Origin: an uncultured Prevotella sp.
Lineage (GTDB): Bacteria > Bacteroidota > Bacteroidia > Bacteroidales > Bacteroidaceae
NCBI RefSeq assembly: GCF_946407605.1
Contig: NZ_CAMJOS010000033.1
Coordinates: forward strand, 1 to 32,730
Length of the DNA stretch: 32,730 bases
Reading direction: 5' to 3'
Shown here piece after piece: positions 6,085 through 15,060 of this stretch. The position numbers and the translations under genes are program-made. Positions within the stretch are counted from its first letter, which is position 1. Each line of letters begins with the position of its first letter. The notes under the pieces are model-generated. The model saw only the letters and a program-made list of their open reading frames with translations. It had not been told where the DNA came from and did no database searches.

Positions 6085-8970
6085 TCATTCTGTAGTCATA
6101 TAGCCCACATGCAGGTTGCCTTTCTTGAGCAACTGCTTCAGGTGGGCCTTCAAAGACGACGGTGTGACTTTCTTATCGCTGGACAGATCGTCGTCTTTCA
6201 GGACGATACCGTTGAGTTCGCGCTCAATATAGTCAGAGCAGGGTCCGTCAACACCATCAACATAAGGTTTGCGGGCGCCCTCACGATTCTTGATATAGTT
6301 GTCAACGAGTTCCTGAGTAATCAAATCGCCCTCAGCCATTTCGTTGACGAGTTGTATCACATCCTTAGCAATGCGCTCACGCTGGATGGGATTGCAGGTA
6401 TAGGAGATGGTGCACCTCATGCGAGGAACAGGCAACAGATCGTCCACTACCTGACACACCGGCGTATAGACATCACCATGCTGCACTCGGATTCTGTTCA
6501 GCAGCAGTTCGCCAAGCACACTCTGCAGCGCATGATTCAGCGCGCGCACATCCTGATTCAACTGGAAACCCTTCTCCCAAGTATAATAAAGAGCTGTGAC
6601 ACAAAGCGGCGACGGATTACTAAACTTCTCCACAGCAGTCGTGTTGGTTGTCTTATAATGGTCTGCACTCCACACCAGGCGCTTCACCGGCTCAGGCTTC
6701 GAGGGGAGCGAGCCAATATACTTCAGAACGAGGGGCATGATAGAGTCTTGATTCACATCACCACAAACGAGGAACAGCGTACCGTTGAAGTTAGAATAAT
6801 AGTCCTTCACCAGTTCCCTGAGGTGTTCCACCGATAATCTCCCTGCCTCTTCCACCGTAGGCGGCATGAGTCGTTTGCTTGACTCAAAGGGCAGGCAATT
6901 GAGGCGATTAGCTGCCTGAACGGAAGCGACGCTACTCTGTGTGGCGACATTCTGTAAATTGGTGATAATCTCAGATGCTGCGACGGAGTCAACCTCTGTC
7001 GTTGTCATCGAGGCATAGAACATCTTCAACTGCTGCTCGATGCCTTTCCAATACGCCTCGTCCTTCTTTTCTGAACGGCAAATCAGATCAAAGGTGTCGT
7101 CAAAGGGCTGAGCGCTGACAAACGCATAAGTGTCTGTCTCGTATTTATATCTTCTTCTGCAGCTTGTCAGCATATTGTGGTATTGGATATCTTCATCGCT
7201 GAGTGCCGAGAACCCCATAGGACGGTCCAGCTTCATTTTGACACCATTCTTATAGATCTTCTTTTTCCAGAACACCACCTTCACACCATTCGACAGAAGC
7301 ACCTCGCTGATGCTATCGTTGAGAACGGTGGTTTTCCTTACGGTGCCTGGTGTCGGATTGATGTCAACGCTATCCACATGGAGCATCTCCAACTTCTTAG
7401 GCTCCTCTACAGCCGCCTCCACCAGTTCCTCATCCTTCATCTGCTTCACGCGGTTCAGGATATCCGCCACCTCCTTCTCTGTTGGGAAGGCCACGCCTTC
7501 AGGAAACGTCTCGACAATAGCCATATTCCTTCCGCTGACCAGTTTTCTGAAAGCATCGTTCACCTGTTTCGTCGTGATGGTGCTGCGGATATGATCCCTA
7601 CTGGCTTTTGTACTATTCAAATCGAGTATCTTAGTGCCCTGAAAGAAACTATTGATTATTAAGTTCGTCCACGAAAGACGGCTTTCCGTTTTGTCCACAT
7701 GTGTCGTGTCTGCAAAGTCAATAGCCGTACAGTCATCATTATACTTAGGTTTCGTGATAAAGCCCAACTTATTATCGGCATCCGTAAACCCATTTCTACG
7801 AAGATATTCCACGCGCTTGGCCAACTTCTCAAGCGCCTTTTTCCAGTCGTCCGGCTTCGAGCCCAACTCAATTATCATCGTCTCGATGCCTTTCACTTCG
7901 ACGGGTTTTGCCATCGTTGAGGCCGCATAGGCAATACTCTTGTCTTTCACCAGATTGAGTTGATTGAGCATCAACCCACTCAGATGGTTATAGACCTCCT
8001 CAGCCCTCAACGCGCCAACGGTATTCTCCTTCGCTACGTTGTCAGCAGGCAGTCGCATCATCATATCGCTGAAGTGATAGGGCGAGTTGCTTTTTGAGAA
8101 GAAACGGATTCTGGGTGCCTCTTCGTCATGAAGGGCAGGACAAGCGGGAACCGTATTCCTGCCTCGTTTCAGGTCGCCAAACATCTTTTTGATCTTCGCC
8201 ACTATCTCATCGGCATCAATATCTCCCACCACAATCACAGCCTGGTTTTGTGGCTGATACCAACGCTTGTAGAAATTGCGAATGGTCTTGGGCGAGCAGT
8301 TCTTCACCACATCCATATCACCAATGGGCGACCTGTCAACATAACAGGGCGTATTAAGGATTTCATTGATGATACTCATCTGATAAGCCATTGAGGTACT
8401 GCCACGCCATTCCTCCACAATCACGTTGCGCTCATTCTCAATGGCCTCATCATCCATCGTGGCATCGCAAGCCCAGTCACGCATCAGAAGGAGACATGAG
8501 TCAACCACCAGTTCATCATTAGGCATGGAATTGAGGAGATAGCGCACGTTGGTATGAGTGGTAAAGGCATTGCTATCATGTCCGAACTTCAAGCCACATC
8601 TTCCCATAAAGGCGATTGCCTCCTGACCAGGAAAATGTTTCGTGCCCTTAAACATCATATGCTCCACAAAATGGGCCACGCCGCGTTCATTATCTTTTTC
8701 AATGATGCTTCCGCCTTTTACCAAGAATGTGAAATCGACCTTCTTGTCCGACGACTTACAGCGACGCACATAATAAGTCAGGCCATTCTTCAGAACGCCT
8801 TGCCTGACGGAGGTGTCGGCAGGTATCTCCTGCTGGTCAATAACAGCCAAATGAGCCATGAGCAAAGAGTCACTGTTTGGGTTCGGGGTTGAAGGTTTAT
8901 CGTCCTTCTCTTGTGCGAAAAGCGCCACGCCACACAGCGAGACAGCCATCGCCATAAACAATCTTTTCAT
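6085..8970 (-). CDS. Secreted M16 family zinc metallopeptidase (pitrilysin/insulinase-like)
   Basis: The 961-residue protein starts with a signal peptide (MKRLFMAMAVSLCGVALFAQ, cleavage near residue 20), so it is exported to the periplasm or envelope. The inverted zinc motif HxxEH is complete: H100, E103, H104 in HFVEHMMFKG, with the third ligand near E180 in the IENERNVIVEE helix. The protein has the usual two M16 halves: a catalytic N-half and an inactive C-half (M16C, roughly from residue 690) with LFLVCGDVN and SYTCNPIQ segments. The family degrades peptides or unfolded proteins inside a clamshell chamber. The gene stands alone between convergent and divergent neighbours. Substrate unknown. 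Confidence 0.92.
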   Translation of the reverse strand: MKRLFMAMAVSLCGVALFAQEKDDKPSTPNPNSDSLLMAHLAVIDQQEIPADTSVRQGVLKNGLTYYVRRCKSSDKKVDFTFLVKGGSIIEKDNERGVAHFVEHMMFKGTKHFPGQEAIAFMGRCGLKFGHDSNAFTTHTNVRYLLNSMPNDELVVDSCLLLMRDWACDATMDDEAIENERNVIVEEWRGSTSMAYQMSIINEILNTPCYVDRSPIGDMDVVKNCSPKTIRNFYKRWYQPQNQAVIVVGDIDADEIVAKIKKMFGDLKRGRNTVPACPALHDEEAPRIRFFSKSNSPYHFSDMMMRLPADNVAKENTVGALRAEEVYNHLSGLMLNQLNLVKDKSIAYAASTMAKPVEVKGIETMIIELGSKPDDWKKALEKLAKRVEYLRRNGFTDADNKLGFITKPKYNDDCTAIDFADTTHVDKTESRLSWTNLIINSFFQGTKILDLNSTKASRDHIRSTITTKQVNDAFRKLVSGRNMAIVETFPEGVAFPTEKEVADILNRVKQMKDEELVEAAVEEPKKLEMLHVDSVDINPTPGTVRKTTVLNDSISEVLLSNGVKVVFWKKKIYKNGVKMKLDRPMGFSALSDEDIQYHNMLTSCRRRYKYETDTYAFVSAQPFDDTFDLICRSEKKDEAYWKGIEQQLKMFYASMTTTEVDSVAASEIITNLQNVATQSSVASVQAANRLNCLPFESSKRLMPPTVEEAGRLSVEHLRELVKDYYSNFNGTLFLVCGDVNQDSIMPLVLKYIGSLPSKPEPVKRLVWSADHYKTTNTTAVEKFSNPSPLCVTALYYTWEKGFQLNQDVRALNHALQSVLGELLLNRIRVQHGDVYTPVCQVVDDLLPVPRMRCTISYTCNPIQRERIAKDVIQLVNEMAEGDLITQELVDNYIKNREGARKPYVDGVDGPCSDYIERELNGIVLKDDDLSSDKKVTPSSLKAHLKQLLKKGNLHVGYMTTE

Positions 8971-9005
8971 TCGTTATATTTCCTTTGTTTTTAGTTTTCG
9001 GGATG

Positions 9006-9013
9006 CAAAGATA
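9006..9013 (-). promoter_or_regulatory. -7 box of the M16 peptidase promoter
   Basis: The minus strand has TATCTTTG followed by GCATCC, about 35 bases before the M16 ATG. The best -33-like TTGA is only 15 bases upstream, shorter than the usual 19-20, so only the -7 element is called. Confidence 0.5.
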
Positions 9014-9126
9014 CGCTTTTTTATTCAATCAAGCACGGCAAATCGAGAAAAAGATAGGCGTAATAAAACATTTTTCTGTATGATTATGCACTAAGAGGAG
9101 AGAATTGCAAAAAAAACTAGTGTTTC

Positions 9127-9158
9127 TTGCATTATATCGCCTCTTTTTTGTACCTTTG
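9127..9158 (+). promoter_or_regulatory. Promoter of argD
   Basis: A TTGC -33-like box (9127-9130) and a perfect -7 TACCTTTG (9151-9158) are 20 bases apart, about 30 bases before the argD start. argD thus has its own promoter although it follows the argR-argC group with two unrelated genes in between. Confidence 0.7.
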
Positions 9159-9163
9159 CACCG

Positions 9164-9177
9164 ATTATTAGAATAAT
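9164..9177. promoter_or_regulatory. Perfect 14-bp palindrome at the argD transcription start
   Basis: ATTATT-AG-AATAAT lies just downstream of the argD -7 box, across the expected transcription start. Its position fits a repressor operator, possibly ArgR, although it does not match the classical ARG box well. Confidence 0.35.
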
Positions 9178-9186
9178 AGCACAAAG

Positions 9187-10314
9187 ATGAAACTATTTGA
9201 TGTTTATCCCCTTTTCGATGTAAACATTGTGAAGGGCAAGGACTGCAAAGTGTGGGACGACAAGGGCCAGGAATATCTGGACCTTTATGGTGGTCATGCC
9301 GTCATCAGCATAGGCCATTGCCATCCGCACTATGTTGAGAAGTTGGGCGAGCAGATGCAGAAGCTGGGATTCTACAGCAACTCTGTGCAGAACAAGCTGC
9401 AGGTGGAGTTGGCAGAGCGTCTGGGCAAGATCAGTGGCTACGAGGACTACCAGCTGTTTTTGGTAAACAGCGGAGCCGAGGCCAACGAGAACGCGCTGAA
9501 GCTGGCTTCATTTAAGACAGGCAACATTCGCGTGTTGTCGTGCGAGAAGGCTTTCCACGGACGCACCTCTCTGGCTGTCGAAGTGACCAACAACCCCAAG
9601 ATTGTGGCCCCCATCAACGATAATCATCATGTGCGTTTCCTGCCTCTCAACGATATTGAGCCGTGGGTGCGCGAACTAACTCGTGGCGGCATCGCTGCTG
9701 TCATTCTGGAGTGCATCCAAGGTGTAGGCGGCATCCAGATGGCCACACCTGAGTTTGCACAGAAGCTGGCCTACGCCTGCAAGCGCTATGGTGCTGTGCT
9801 CATCTGCGACGAGATCCAGTGTGGCTATGGACGCAGTGGTAAGTTCTTTGCCCACCAGTGGCTGGGCATCAAGCCCGACATCATTACCGTGGCCAAGGGC
9901 ATCGGCAATGGTTTCCCCATGAGTGCTGTACTCATCTCGCCTGAATTTGAGGCCGTCTACGGACAACTGGGCACCACCTTTGGTGGCAACCATCTGGCTT
10001 GCACCGCTGCCTTGTCTGTCATTGATGTGATGGAGCAGGAGAACCTCGTAGAGAACGCCCGCGAGGTAGGTGACTACCTGATGGACAAGATCCGCAACCT
10101 GAAGAACGACAAGATAAAAGAGGTACGTGGTCGCGGATTGATGATTGGCATCGAACTGTTCACCCCCCAGAAGCCTGTACGTCAGCGCCTGGTCTACGAA
10201 CAGCATGTATTCACAGGCTGTTCAGGAGAGAATGTGCTTCGTCTGTTGCCGCCTCTGACTTTCACCAAGGAGCTGGCCGACGAATTCGTTGAACGTTTAC
10301 AGAAAGCATTATGA
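9187..10314 (+). CDS. argD: N-acylornithine aminotransferase (PLP-dependent, class III)
   Basis: The 375-residue aminotransferase converts N-acylglutamate semialdehyde to N-acylornithine. The PLP-binding lysine is K237 in TVAKGIGNGFP. The cofactor aspartate is D208 in ICDEIQCGYGRSGKF, and the phosphate-binding segment is NSGAEANENALKLA (94-107). Length is slightly shorter than E. coli ArgD (406) but normal for the family. Its stop codon overlaps the proC start by four bases. The natural substrate may be N-succinylornithine, given the transcarbamylase at 23 kb. Confidence 0.93.
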   Translation: MKLFDVYPLFDVNIVKGKDCKVWDDKGQEYLDLYGGHAVISIGHCHPHYVEKLGEQMQKLGFYSNSVQNKLQVELAERLGKISGYEDYQLFLVNSGAEANENALKLASFKTGNIRVLSCEKAFHGRTSLAVEVTNNPKIVAPINDNHHVRFLPLNDIEPWVRELTRGGIAAVILECIQGVGGIQMATPEFAQKLAYACKRYGAVLICDEIQCGYGRSGKFFAHQWLGIKPDIITVAKGIGNGFPMSAVLISPEFEAVYGQLGTTFGGNHLACTAALSVIDVMEQENLVENAREVGDYLMDKIRNLKNDKIKEVRGRGLMIGIELFTPQKPVRQRLVYEQHVFTGCSGENVLRLLPPLTFTKELADEFVERLQKAL

Positions 10315-11093
10315 AAATATCAGTAATAGGTGCAGGCGCCATGGGCGGCGCCACAGTAGAAGGCATGATCAAGGCCGACTACTTCGACAACAACAGCATC
10401 ATCGTGAGCGACCCTTCAGAGGCCGTCACCAAGAAATTCTCAGAACAGGGCATCCGCACCACCACCGACAACGCGCTGGCAGCTAAGGAGGCCGACGTGG
10501 TGATGGTATTTGTAAAGCCTTGGCTGGTGGAGACGGTGCTGAAAGGTATCAAGGAAAGTCTGAATCCTGAGAAGCAGATTCTCATCGTGATTGCTGCAGG
10601 CGTAAAGTCAGAGAGCATCAAGGAGTGGCTGGGCGAATATTGTCCGCCATTGTTCCTCTGTATCCCCAACATCGCCATCGCCCAGCTGTCATCAATGACG
10701 TTCCTCGTTCCGTGTGGCGCGACTGAGTCGCACCAGACAGAACAGGTGAAGGCCATCTTCGACGCGATGGGCAACACCCTGATTACTGACGAGGCTCACC
10801 TGGCAGCAGGCACCACCCTCGCCTCGTGCGGCATTGCCTATGCCATGCGTTATATCCGTGCAGCCAGCGAAGGCGGCGTGGAGCTGGGCTTCAAGGCCGA
10901 CCAAGCCAAGGAGATTGTGATGCAAACCATGCTGGGTGCCGTCAAGTTATTGGAAGCCAGCGGATTGCACCCAGAGGCCGCCATCGACCTGGTAACAACT
11001 CCTGGTGGCGTCACTATCAAGGGACTGAACGAAATGGAACATGCCGGCTTCACATCAGCTGTTATCCGCGGTCTGAAAGCTGGAGCGAAATAA
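10311..11093 (+). CDS. proC: Pyrroline-5-carboxylate reductase
   Basis: The 260-residue enzyme performs the last step of proline synthesis with NAD(P)H. The N-terminal Rossmann motif is GAGAMGG (residues 7-13) and the C-terminal family signature is TTPGGVTIKGLNEMEHAGF. Length is normal. It overlaps argD by four bases, so proline and arginine branches are translationally coupled here; proB and proA lie separately near 19-22 kb. Confidence 0.94.
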   Translation: MKISVIGAGAMGGATVEGMIKADYFDNNSIIVSDPSEAVTKKFSEQGIRTTTDNALAAKEADVVMVFVKPWLVETVLKGIKESLNPEKQILIVIAAGVKSESIKEWLGEYCPPLFLCIPNIAIAQLSSMTFLVPCGATESHQTEQVKAIFDAMGNTLITDEAHLAAGTTLASCGIAYAMRYIRAASEGGVELGFKADQAKEIVMQTMLGAVKLLEASGLHPEAAIDLVTTPGGVTIKGLNEMEHAGFTSAVIRGLKAGAK

Positions 11094-11099
11094 ATGGAG

Positions 11100-11124
11100 T
11101 ATTGAAAATTGACAATTGAGAATT
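11100..11124. repeat. Heptamer array AATTGAn between proC and the XRE gene
   Basis: Units TATTGAA, AATTGAC and AATTGAG, then AATT running into the ATG, fill the gap directly before the start codon. The seventh base varies (A, C, G). Same style as the arrays at 13397 and 25014. Confidence 0.7.
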
Positions 11125-11682
11125 ATGGACGAACAACTAAAACAGATTGGTGAGCGTCTGCGTGGATTGCGCGACGTACTCGATATTCCTGTGAGCGAGA
11201 TGGCTGAGACCATCGGCATCACCTCGGAGAAATATGAAAAGATTGAGAAGGGCGAGGTGGACATTACCATCTCAAACCTGATGAAGATAGCTAAGAAGTA
11301 CGGAGTATCGACAGAAGAGTTGATCTTTGCCGAGTCCCCCCACATGAAGTCATACTACGTAACACGCAAAGGACAGGGCATGAGCATTGAGCGCACCAAG
11401 GCATATAAGTATCAGTCGCTGGTAGGTGGTTTTGTCAATCATAAGGCAGACGTTTTCATCGTCACCGTGGAACCCAAGCCTGAGGCTCATACCATTTATA
11501 AGAACACCCATAAAGGTCAGGAGTTCAACCTTGTTTTAGAGGGTAAGATGGAACTCTATATCGGTGGCAAGACCATCATTCTGGAGGAGGGCGACAGTAT
11601 CTACTTCGACTCCACCAAGCCTCACGGCATGTTAGCAATAGGCGATAAGCCCGTTAAGTTCTTAGCATTTACAGTGGAATAA
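11125..11682 (+). CDS. XRE-family regulator with cupin domain
   Basis: This 185-residue protein has an N-terminal helix-turn-helix (about residues 5-65, with ETIGITSEKYEKIEKGEVDIT) and a C-terminal cupin_2 barrel (about 105-185, with TIYKNTHKGQEFNLVLEGKM and GDSIYFDSTKPHG, the two histidine-containing cupin motifs). Such proteins regulate nearby metabolic genes in response to a small ligand or metal. The ATG at 11125 is preferred over an in-frame TTG nine bases upstream. It directly precedes an acyl-CoA synthetase gene, its most likely target; the ligand is unknown. Confidence 0.88.
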   Translation: MDEQLKQIGERLRGLRDVLDIPVSEMAETIGITSEKYEKIEKGEVDITISNLMKIAKKYGVSTEELIFAESPHMKSYYVTRKGQGMSIERTKAYKYQSLVGGFVNHKADVFIVTVEPKPEAHTIYKNTHKGQEFNLVLEGKMELYIGGKTIILEEGDSIYFDSTKPHGMLAIGDKPVKFLAFTVE

Positions 11683-11687
11683 TCGTA

Positions 11688-11719
11688 ATAACGTCATAAC
11701 GTTATATCGTTATAACGAA
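11688..11719. repeat. Four 8-bp units ATAACGTT, palindromic, before the acyl-CoA synthetase gene
   Basis: The units are ATAACGTC, ATAACGTT, ATATCGTT and ATAACGAA, consecutive. The unit pair contains the palindrome ATAACGTTAT. It fills most of the gap between the XRE-cupin gene and the acyl-CoA synthetase. It could be a slippage array or an operator for the preceding regulator. Confidence 0.75.
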
Positions 11720-11730
11720 AAAAGAAAGAA

Positions 11731-13398
11731 ATGGTAGAAAGATTTTTAAAGCAGACGCATTTCGAGTCTGTAGAGGATTACAATAAGAATCTGGAGTTCA
11801 TCATCCCTGAGAACTTCAATTTTGCATACGACGTGATGGACGCCTGGGCAGCAGAAGCCCCTGAGAAGCTGGCTCTGCTATGGACCAACGACCAGGGCGA
11901 GGAGATTCGTGCTACCTTTGCACAGTTAAAGGAGCAGAGCGACCAGGCTGCCTCGTACCTGCAGACGCTGGGCATTGGCAAGGGCGACCCCGTGATGCTT
12001 ATCTTAAAACGTCGCTATGAATGGTGGATTGTCATGCTGGCTCTGCACAAGCTGGGTGCTGTGGTTATTCCTGCCACCCACATGCTGACCAAGAAAGACA
12101 TTATCTATCGCAACACCCGTGCCTCCATCAAGGCTATCATCTGCGTGGACGACGAATATGTAGTCAGTCAGATTCAGGCTGCCAAAGCCGATAGTCCCAC
12201 AGTGAAACAGTATATCACTATTACTGATCATGGAAAACCCATTCCTGAGGGATTCCGCGACTGGCAGTCAGAATGGCTGCAGGCTCCCAAATTCGTCAAG
12301 CCCGCCTTCGTCAACAGCAACGAGGATACCATGCTGATGTACTTCACTTCTGGTACCAGCGGTGAGCCTAAGATGGTGGCCCACGACTACCTCTACGCCA
12401 TGGGACACTTGACCACAGGTGTGTTCTGGCACAACCTGCATGAGGGTTCTTTGCACCTCACCGTTGCTGATACGGGTTGGGGCAAGGCCGTCTGGGGTAA
12501 GTTCTACGGACAGTGGTTTGCTGGTGCTACGGTCTTTGTGTTCGACCATGAGAAATTCAATGCCGACACACTGCTGCGCCAGATTGAGAAATACAAGGTG
12601 ACCAGTTTCTGTGCACCTCCTACCATCTACCGCTTTATGATTCGCGAGGACCTGTCAAAGTACGACCTCTCATCACTCGAGTACTGCACCACCGCTGGCG
12701 AGGCCCTGAACCCTGCCGTTTACGACAAGTTCTTCGAGAAGACAGGCATTCGCATGATGGAAGGCTTTGGACAGACAGAGACCACCATGACCCTCGGCAC
12801 CTTCCCTTGGATGACACCAAAGCCCGGTTCCATGGGAATGCCCAACGCACAGTATGACATCGACCTGCTGCGTGCTGACGGCACCAGCTGCGAGGATGGT
12901 GAGAAGGGTGAGATTGTGGTGCGCGTAGGCGACCGCAAGCCCATCGGACTGTTCAAATACTATTATCGTGACGAGGAACTGACTCGCGAGGCTTGGCACG
13001 ACGGCATCTACCACACAGGCGACATGGCCTGGCGTGATGAAGATGGCTACTATTGGTTTGAGGGCCGTATCGACGACGTCATCAAGTCCAGCGGTTACCG
13101 CATTGGTCCGTTCGAGGTAGAGAGTGCCCTGATGACCCATCCTGCCGTGGTGGAATGCGCCATTACTGGCGTGCCTGATGACATCCGTGGCATGGTGGTG
13201 AAAGCCACTGTTGTACTCGGTAAGGAATGGAAAGACAAGGCTGGCGATGACCTCATCAAGGAACTTCAGCAGCATGTCAAGAACGTAACTGCCCCCTACA
13301 AGTACCCCCGTATTGTAGAGTTTGTAGACGAGTTGCCCAAGACCATCTCAGGTAAGATTCGTCGTGTAGAGATTCGCAAAAAGGACGCTGAGAAATAG
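11731..13398 (+). CDS. Acyl-CoA synthetase, AMP-forming (medium-chain/acetate type)
   Basis: The 555-residue adenylate-forming enzyme activates a carboxylic acid with ATP and CoA. The phosphate-binding loop is YFTSGTSGEPKM (204-215), the A5-type motif is EGFGQTETT, the A7/A8 hinge is HTGDMAWRDEDGYYWFEGRIDD (split by the usual Asp), and the catalytic lysine K542 lies in ISGKIRR. It resembles acetyl/medium-chain acyl-CoA synthetases rather than long-chain enzymes. It follows the XRE-cupin regulator, which suggests control by that protein. The acid used is not evident. Confidence 0.88.
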   Translation: MVERFLKQTHFESVEDYNKNLEFIIPENFNFAYDVMDAWAAEAPEKLALLWTNDQGEEIRATFAQLKEQSDQAASYLQTLGIGKGDPVMLILKRRYEWWIVMLALHKLGAVVIPATHMLTKKDIIYRNTRASIKAIICVDDEYVVSQIQAAKADSPTVKQYITITDHGKPIPEGFRDWQSEWLQAPKFVKPAFVNSNEDTMLMYFTSGTSGEPKMVAHDYLYAMGHLTTGVFWHNLHEGSLHLTVADTGWGKAVWGKFYGQWFAGATVFVFDHEKFNADTLLRQIEKYKVTSFCAPPTIYRFMIREDLSKYDLSSLEYCTTAGEALNPAVYDKFFEKTGIRMMEGFGQTETTMTLGTFPWMTPKPGSMGMPNAQYDIDLLRADGTSCEDGEKGEIVVRVGDRKPIGLFKYYYRDEELTREAWHDGIYHTGDMAWRDEDGYYWFEGRIDDVIKSSGYRIGPFEVESALMTHPAVVECAITGVPDDIRGMVVKATVVLGKEWKDKAGDDLIKELQQHVKNVTAPYKYPRIVEFVDELPKTISGKIRRVEIRKKDAEK

Positions 13399-13424
13399 TT
13401 GAGAGTTGACAGTTGAAAGTTGAT
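13397..13424. repeat. Heptamer array AGTTGAn (4 units) before yraN
   Basis: Four consecutive AGTTGAn units have n = G, C, A and T in turn, so each base occurs once. The array begins inside the TAG stop codon of the acyl-CoA synthetase and ends five bases before the yraN ATG, filling the whole gap. Confidence 0.85.
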
Positions 13425-13428
13425 AGCT

Positions 13429-13788
13429 ATGGCAGCGCATAACGAGTTGGGTAAGTGGGGCGAGGATTGTGCAGCAGACTATCTTCAACGCAAAGGCTAT
13501 ACCATTGTTGAGCGCGACTGGAAGTCAGGACATCGCGACATTGACATCATTGCCGTCGATGAAAACCGCACCGTGGTGTTCGTCGAGGTCAAGACACGTC
13601 GCAACAGAGTGTTCGGCGAACCTGAGGAGTCTGTAGACTACAGAAAAATGCGCAACCTGCAAGCTGCCATCAACCACTACGTGAAATACCGTCGCATAGA
13701 CAACGAGATTCGCTTTGACATCATCACGGTGGTAGGTACCATCGGCTCAGAACCCGAAATCGACCACCTCATCGATGTGCCACTATAG
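13429..13788 (+). CDS. yraN: UPF0102 (YraN) family nuclease-fold protein
   Basis: The 119-residue protein has the YraN pattern: HNELGKWGEDCAADYLQRKGY at the N-terminus (with G-x-x-G-E-x-x-A) and the restriction-endonuclease-like core D-x-D...VVFVEVKTR (about residues 40-60), including RDIDIIA and the E-x-K. Members are predicted nucleases of unproven function. The ATG at 13429 gives the family N-terminus; an in-frame TTG nine bases upstream lies in the heptamer array. Its last six bases overlap the convergent transporter gene. Confidence 0.88.
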   Translation: MAAHNELGKWGEDCAADYLQRKGYTIVERDWKSGHRDIDIIAVDENRTVVFVEVKTRRNRVFGEPEESVDYRKMRNLQAAINHYVKYRRIDNEIRFDIITVVGTIGSEPEIDHLIDVPL

Positions 13789-14703
13789 GTACTTGCGCAT
13801 CAGCAGTACCAACATAGGAATACTTACCATTGATAGCAGAGTTGTGATAAACGTCAACTCTGCTATCAGTGTTGTATCACGGTTGTACTTCAGACAAAGG
13901 ATGGTACCATAGGTGGCTACAGGCATTGCTATCACCACCGTATTGATATTGGTGACGAAGGCATCGAAGCCCAATGCCAAGCACAACAGATGGACACCCA
14001 AAGGCAACAGAATCAAACGAAACAGCGTGGTGGCATAGACCGTCATGTTGCCCATAAACGCTTTCAAAGGCAGCTGCGACATTGACGAGCCGATAATCAG
14101 CAGGGCAGCAGGAACGGTAATATTGCCTATCATCGTCAACGGCTGACTGACATACTCAGGCACATTATCGATACCCAAAGCCACAATCAGCATTGACAGA
14201 TAGGCCGACAACATAGGCGTACTGTAAAGCACCTTCTTGCTGAACCGTTTGCGGTCTGAGCCCTCACCACCAGTAATCATCATCGTGCCAATGGTGAAAA
14301 CAGCAAAAGTATTTACCACATTAAGCACGGCAGCATAAAATACCGCCTGATGACCAAAGATACTGGCCACCACAGGATAGCCCATGAAGCCCACATTACC
14401 GAATACCAAGGCAAAAGCTACCACGCCACGCTCCATCGCCTGTTTGGTCAGAATACGCGATAGTGCCCAAGCCGCAGCAGTAAGTACCACATAGGTCACT
14501 AAGCTGATGCCTAACAGAGGCAAGATAAACCTGCGGTCGGGTAGTTCACCCGTCATCGAAGAAGACAGAATCAAAGCGGGACACGTCCAGTTAATAACCA
14601 AGCTCGACAACTTACGGTCGAAGTCGCCACCCATATAATTCAGTTTGCCTGCCATGTATCCAACAACGACAATGGCAAAAAGCGTTATCATTACTACTAT
14701 CAT
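13783..14703 (-). CDS. AEC-family transporter (auxin efflux carrier/malate permease-like)
   Basis: This 306-residue membrane protein has about ten hydrophobic segments, starting MIVVMITLFAIVVVGYMAGKL, with the family features ALVFGNVGFMGYPVV (the N-G-G/F-x-x-P pattern in a broken helix) and the C-terminal repeat with VVIAMPVATYGTILC. Members export organic anions by a secondary mechanism. A start at residue 5 is also possible. Its 3' end overlaps yraN tail-to-tail by six bases. Substrate unknown. Confidence 0.85.
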   Translation of the reverse strand: MIVVMITLFAIVVVGYMAGKLNYMGGDFDRKLSSLVINWTCPALILSSSMTGELPDRRFILPLLGISLVTYVVLTAAAWALSRILTKQAMERGVVAFALVFGNVGFMGYPVVASIFGHQAVFYAAVLNVVNTFAVFTIGTMMITGGEGSDRKRFSKKVLYSTPMLSAYLSMLIVALGIDNVPEYVSQPLTMIGNITVPAALLIIGSSMSQLPLKAFMGNMTVYATTLFRLILLPLGVHLLCLALGFDAFVTNINTVVIAMPVATYGTILCLKYNRDTTLIAELTFITTLLSMVSIPMLVLLMRKYL

Positions 14704-14748
14704 CGCATCAAAAGTATGACTTTTACATCATTTTTGTGATTGAGCGTG

Positions 14749-14756
14749 CAAAAATA
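14749..14756 (-). promoter_or_regulatory. -7 box of the AEC transporter promoter
   Basis: The minus strand reads TATTTTTG followed by GCACG, about 45 bases before the transporter start. A TGGC lies 20 bases upstream as a weak -33 box. Confidence 0.45.
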
Positions 14757-14829
14757 CAAATATTTTTCGTAATTTTGCCATCAAAGATGGCGAACTTACT
14801 CCGTCTCGACATAAAAAAGATTAAAATCT

Positions 14830-14860
14830 TTTGTTATGCTCTCGACTTTTCGTAACTTTG
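14830..14860 (+). promoter_or_regulatory. Promoter without an obvious gene (plus)
   Basis: -33 TTTG (14830-14833), 19 bases, -7 TAACTTTG (14853-14860). No start codon with a convincing frame follows. It points at the repeat copy at 14918 and faces the minus promoter at 15061-15092. Confidence 0.55.
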
Positions 14861-14917
14861 TAAGATTTCGCAGATTTTCTTTGTATAAAGGCAGTCTGGG
14901 GGATTGAGGAAAAACTG

Positions 14918-14972
14918 GGTTACGAATTGGCAACAGTTCTCAATTCCACATTCTGCTATAACCTGCATCCGC
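14918..14972 (+). repeat. Diverged repeat, copy A (see 18642)
   Basis: It starts GGTTACGAATTGGCAAC and continues with a C/T-rich segment containing CCACATTCTGC and CCTGCAT. Copy B at 18642 shares 16 of 17 starting bases and the later CCACA-n-TT-TGC...CCTGCAT pattern in the same order and orientation. One copy lies on each side of the accessory island. Confidence 0.65.
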
Positions 14973-15014
14973 TCGAGCTATGCTCGCTTGCTACCAACGG
15001 GACGCAAGAAAGAA

Positions 15015-15060
15015 CACCCGATGCTGAGACACCAGCCGTACTATGGCTCATCATCGGGTG
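15015..15060. repeat. Strong hairpin next to a minus-strand promoter
   Basis: CACCCGATG (15015-15023) pairs with CATCGGGTG (15052-15060); the stem extends to 13 of 14 pairs with an 18-base loop. It abuts the -7 box at 15061, so a minus-strand transcript would begin with most of this stem. Confidence 0.7.
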
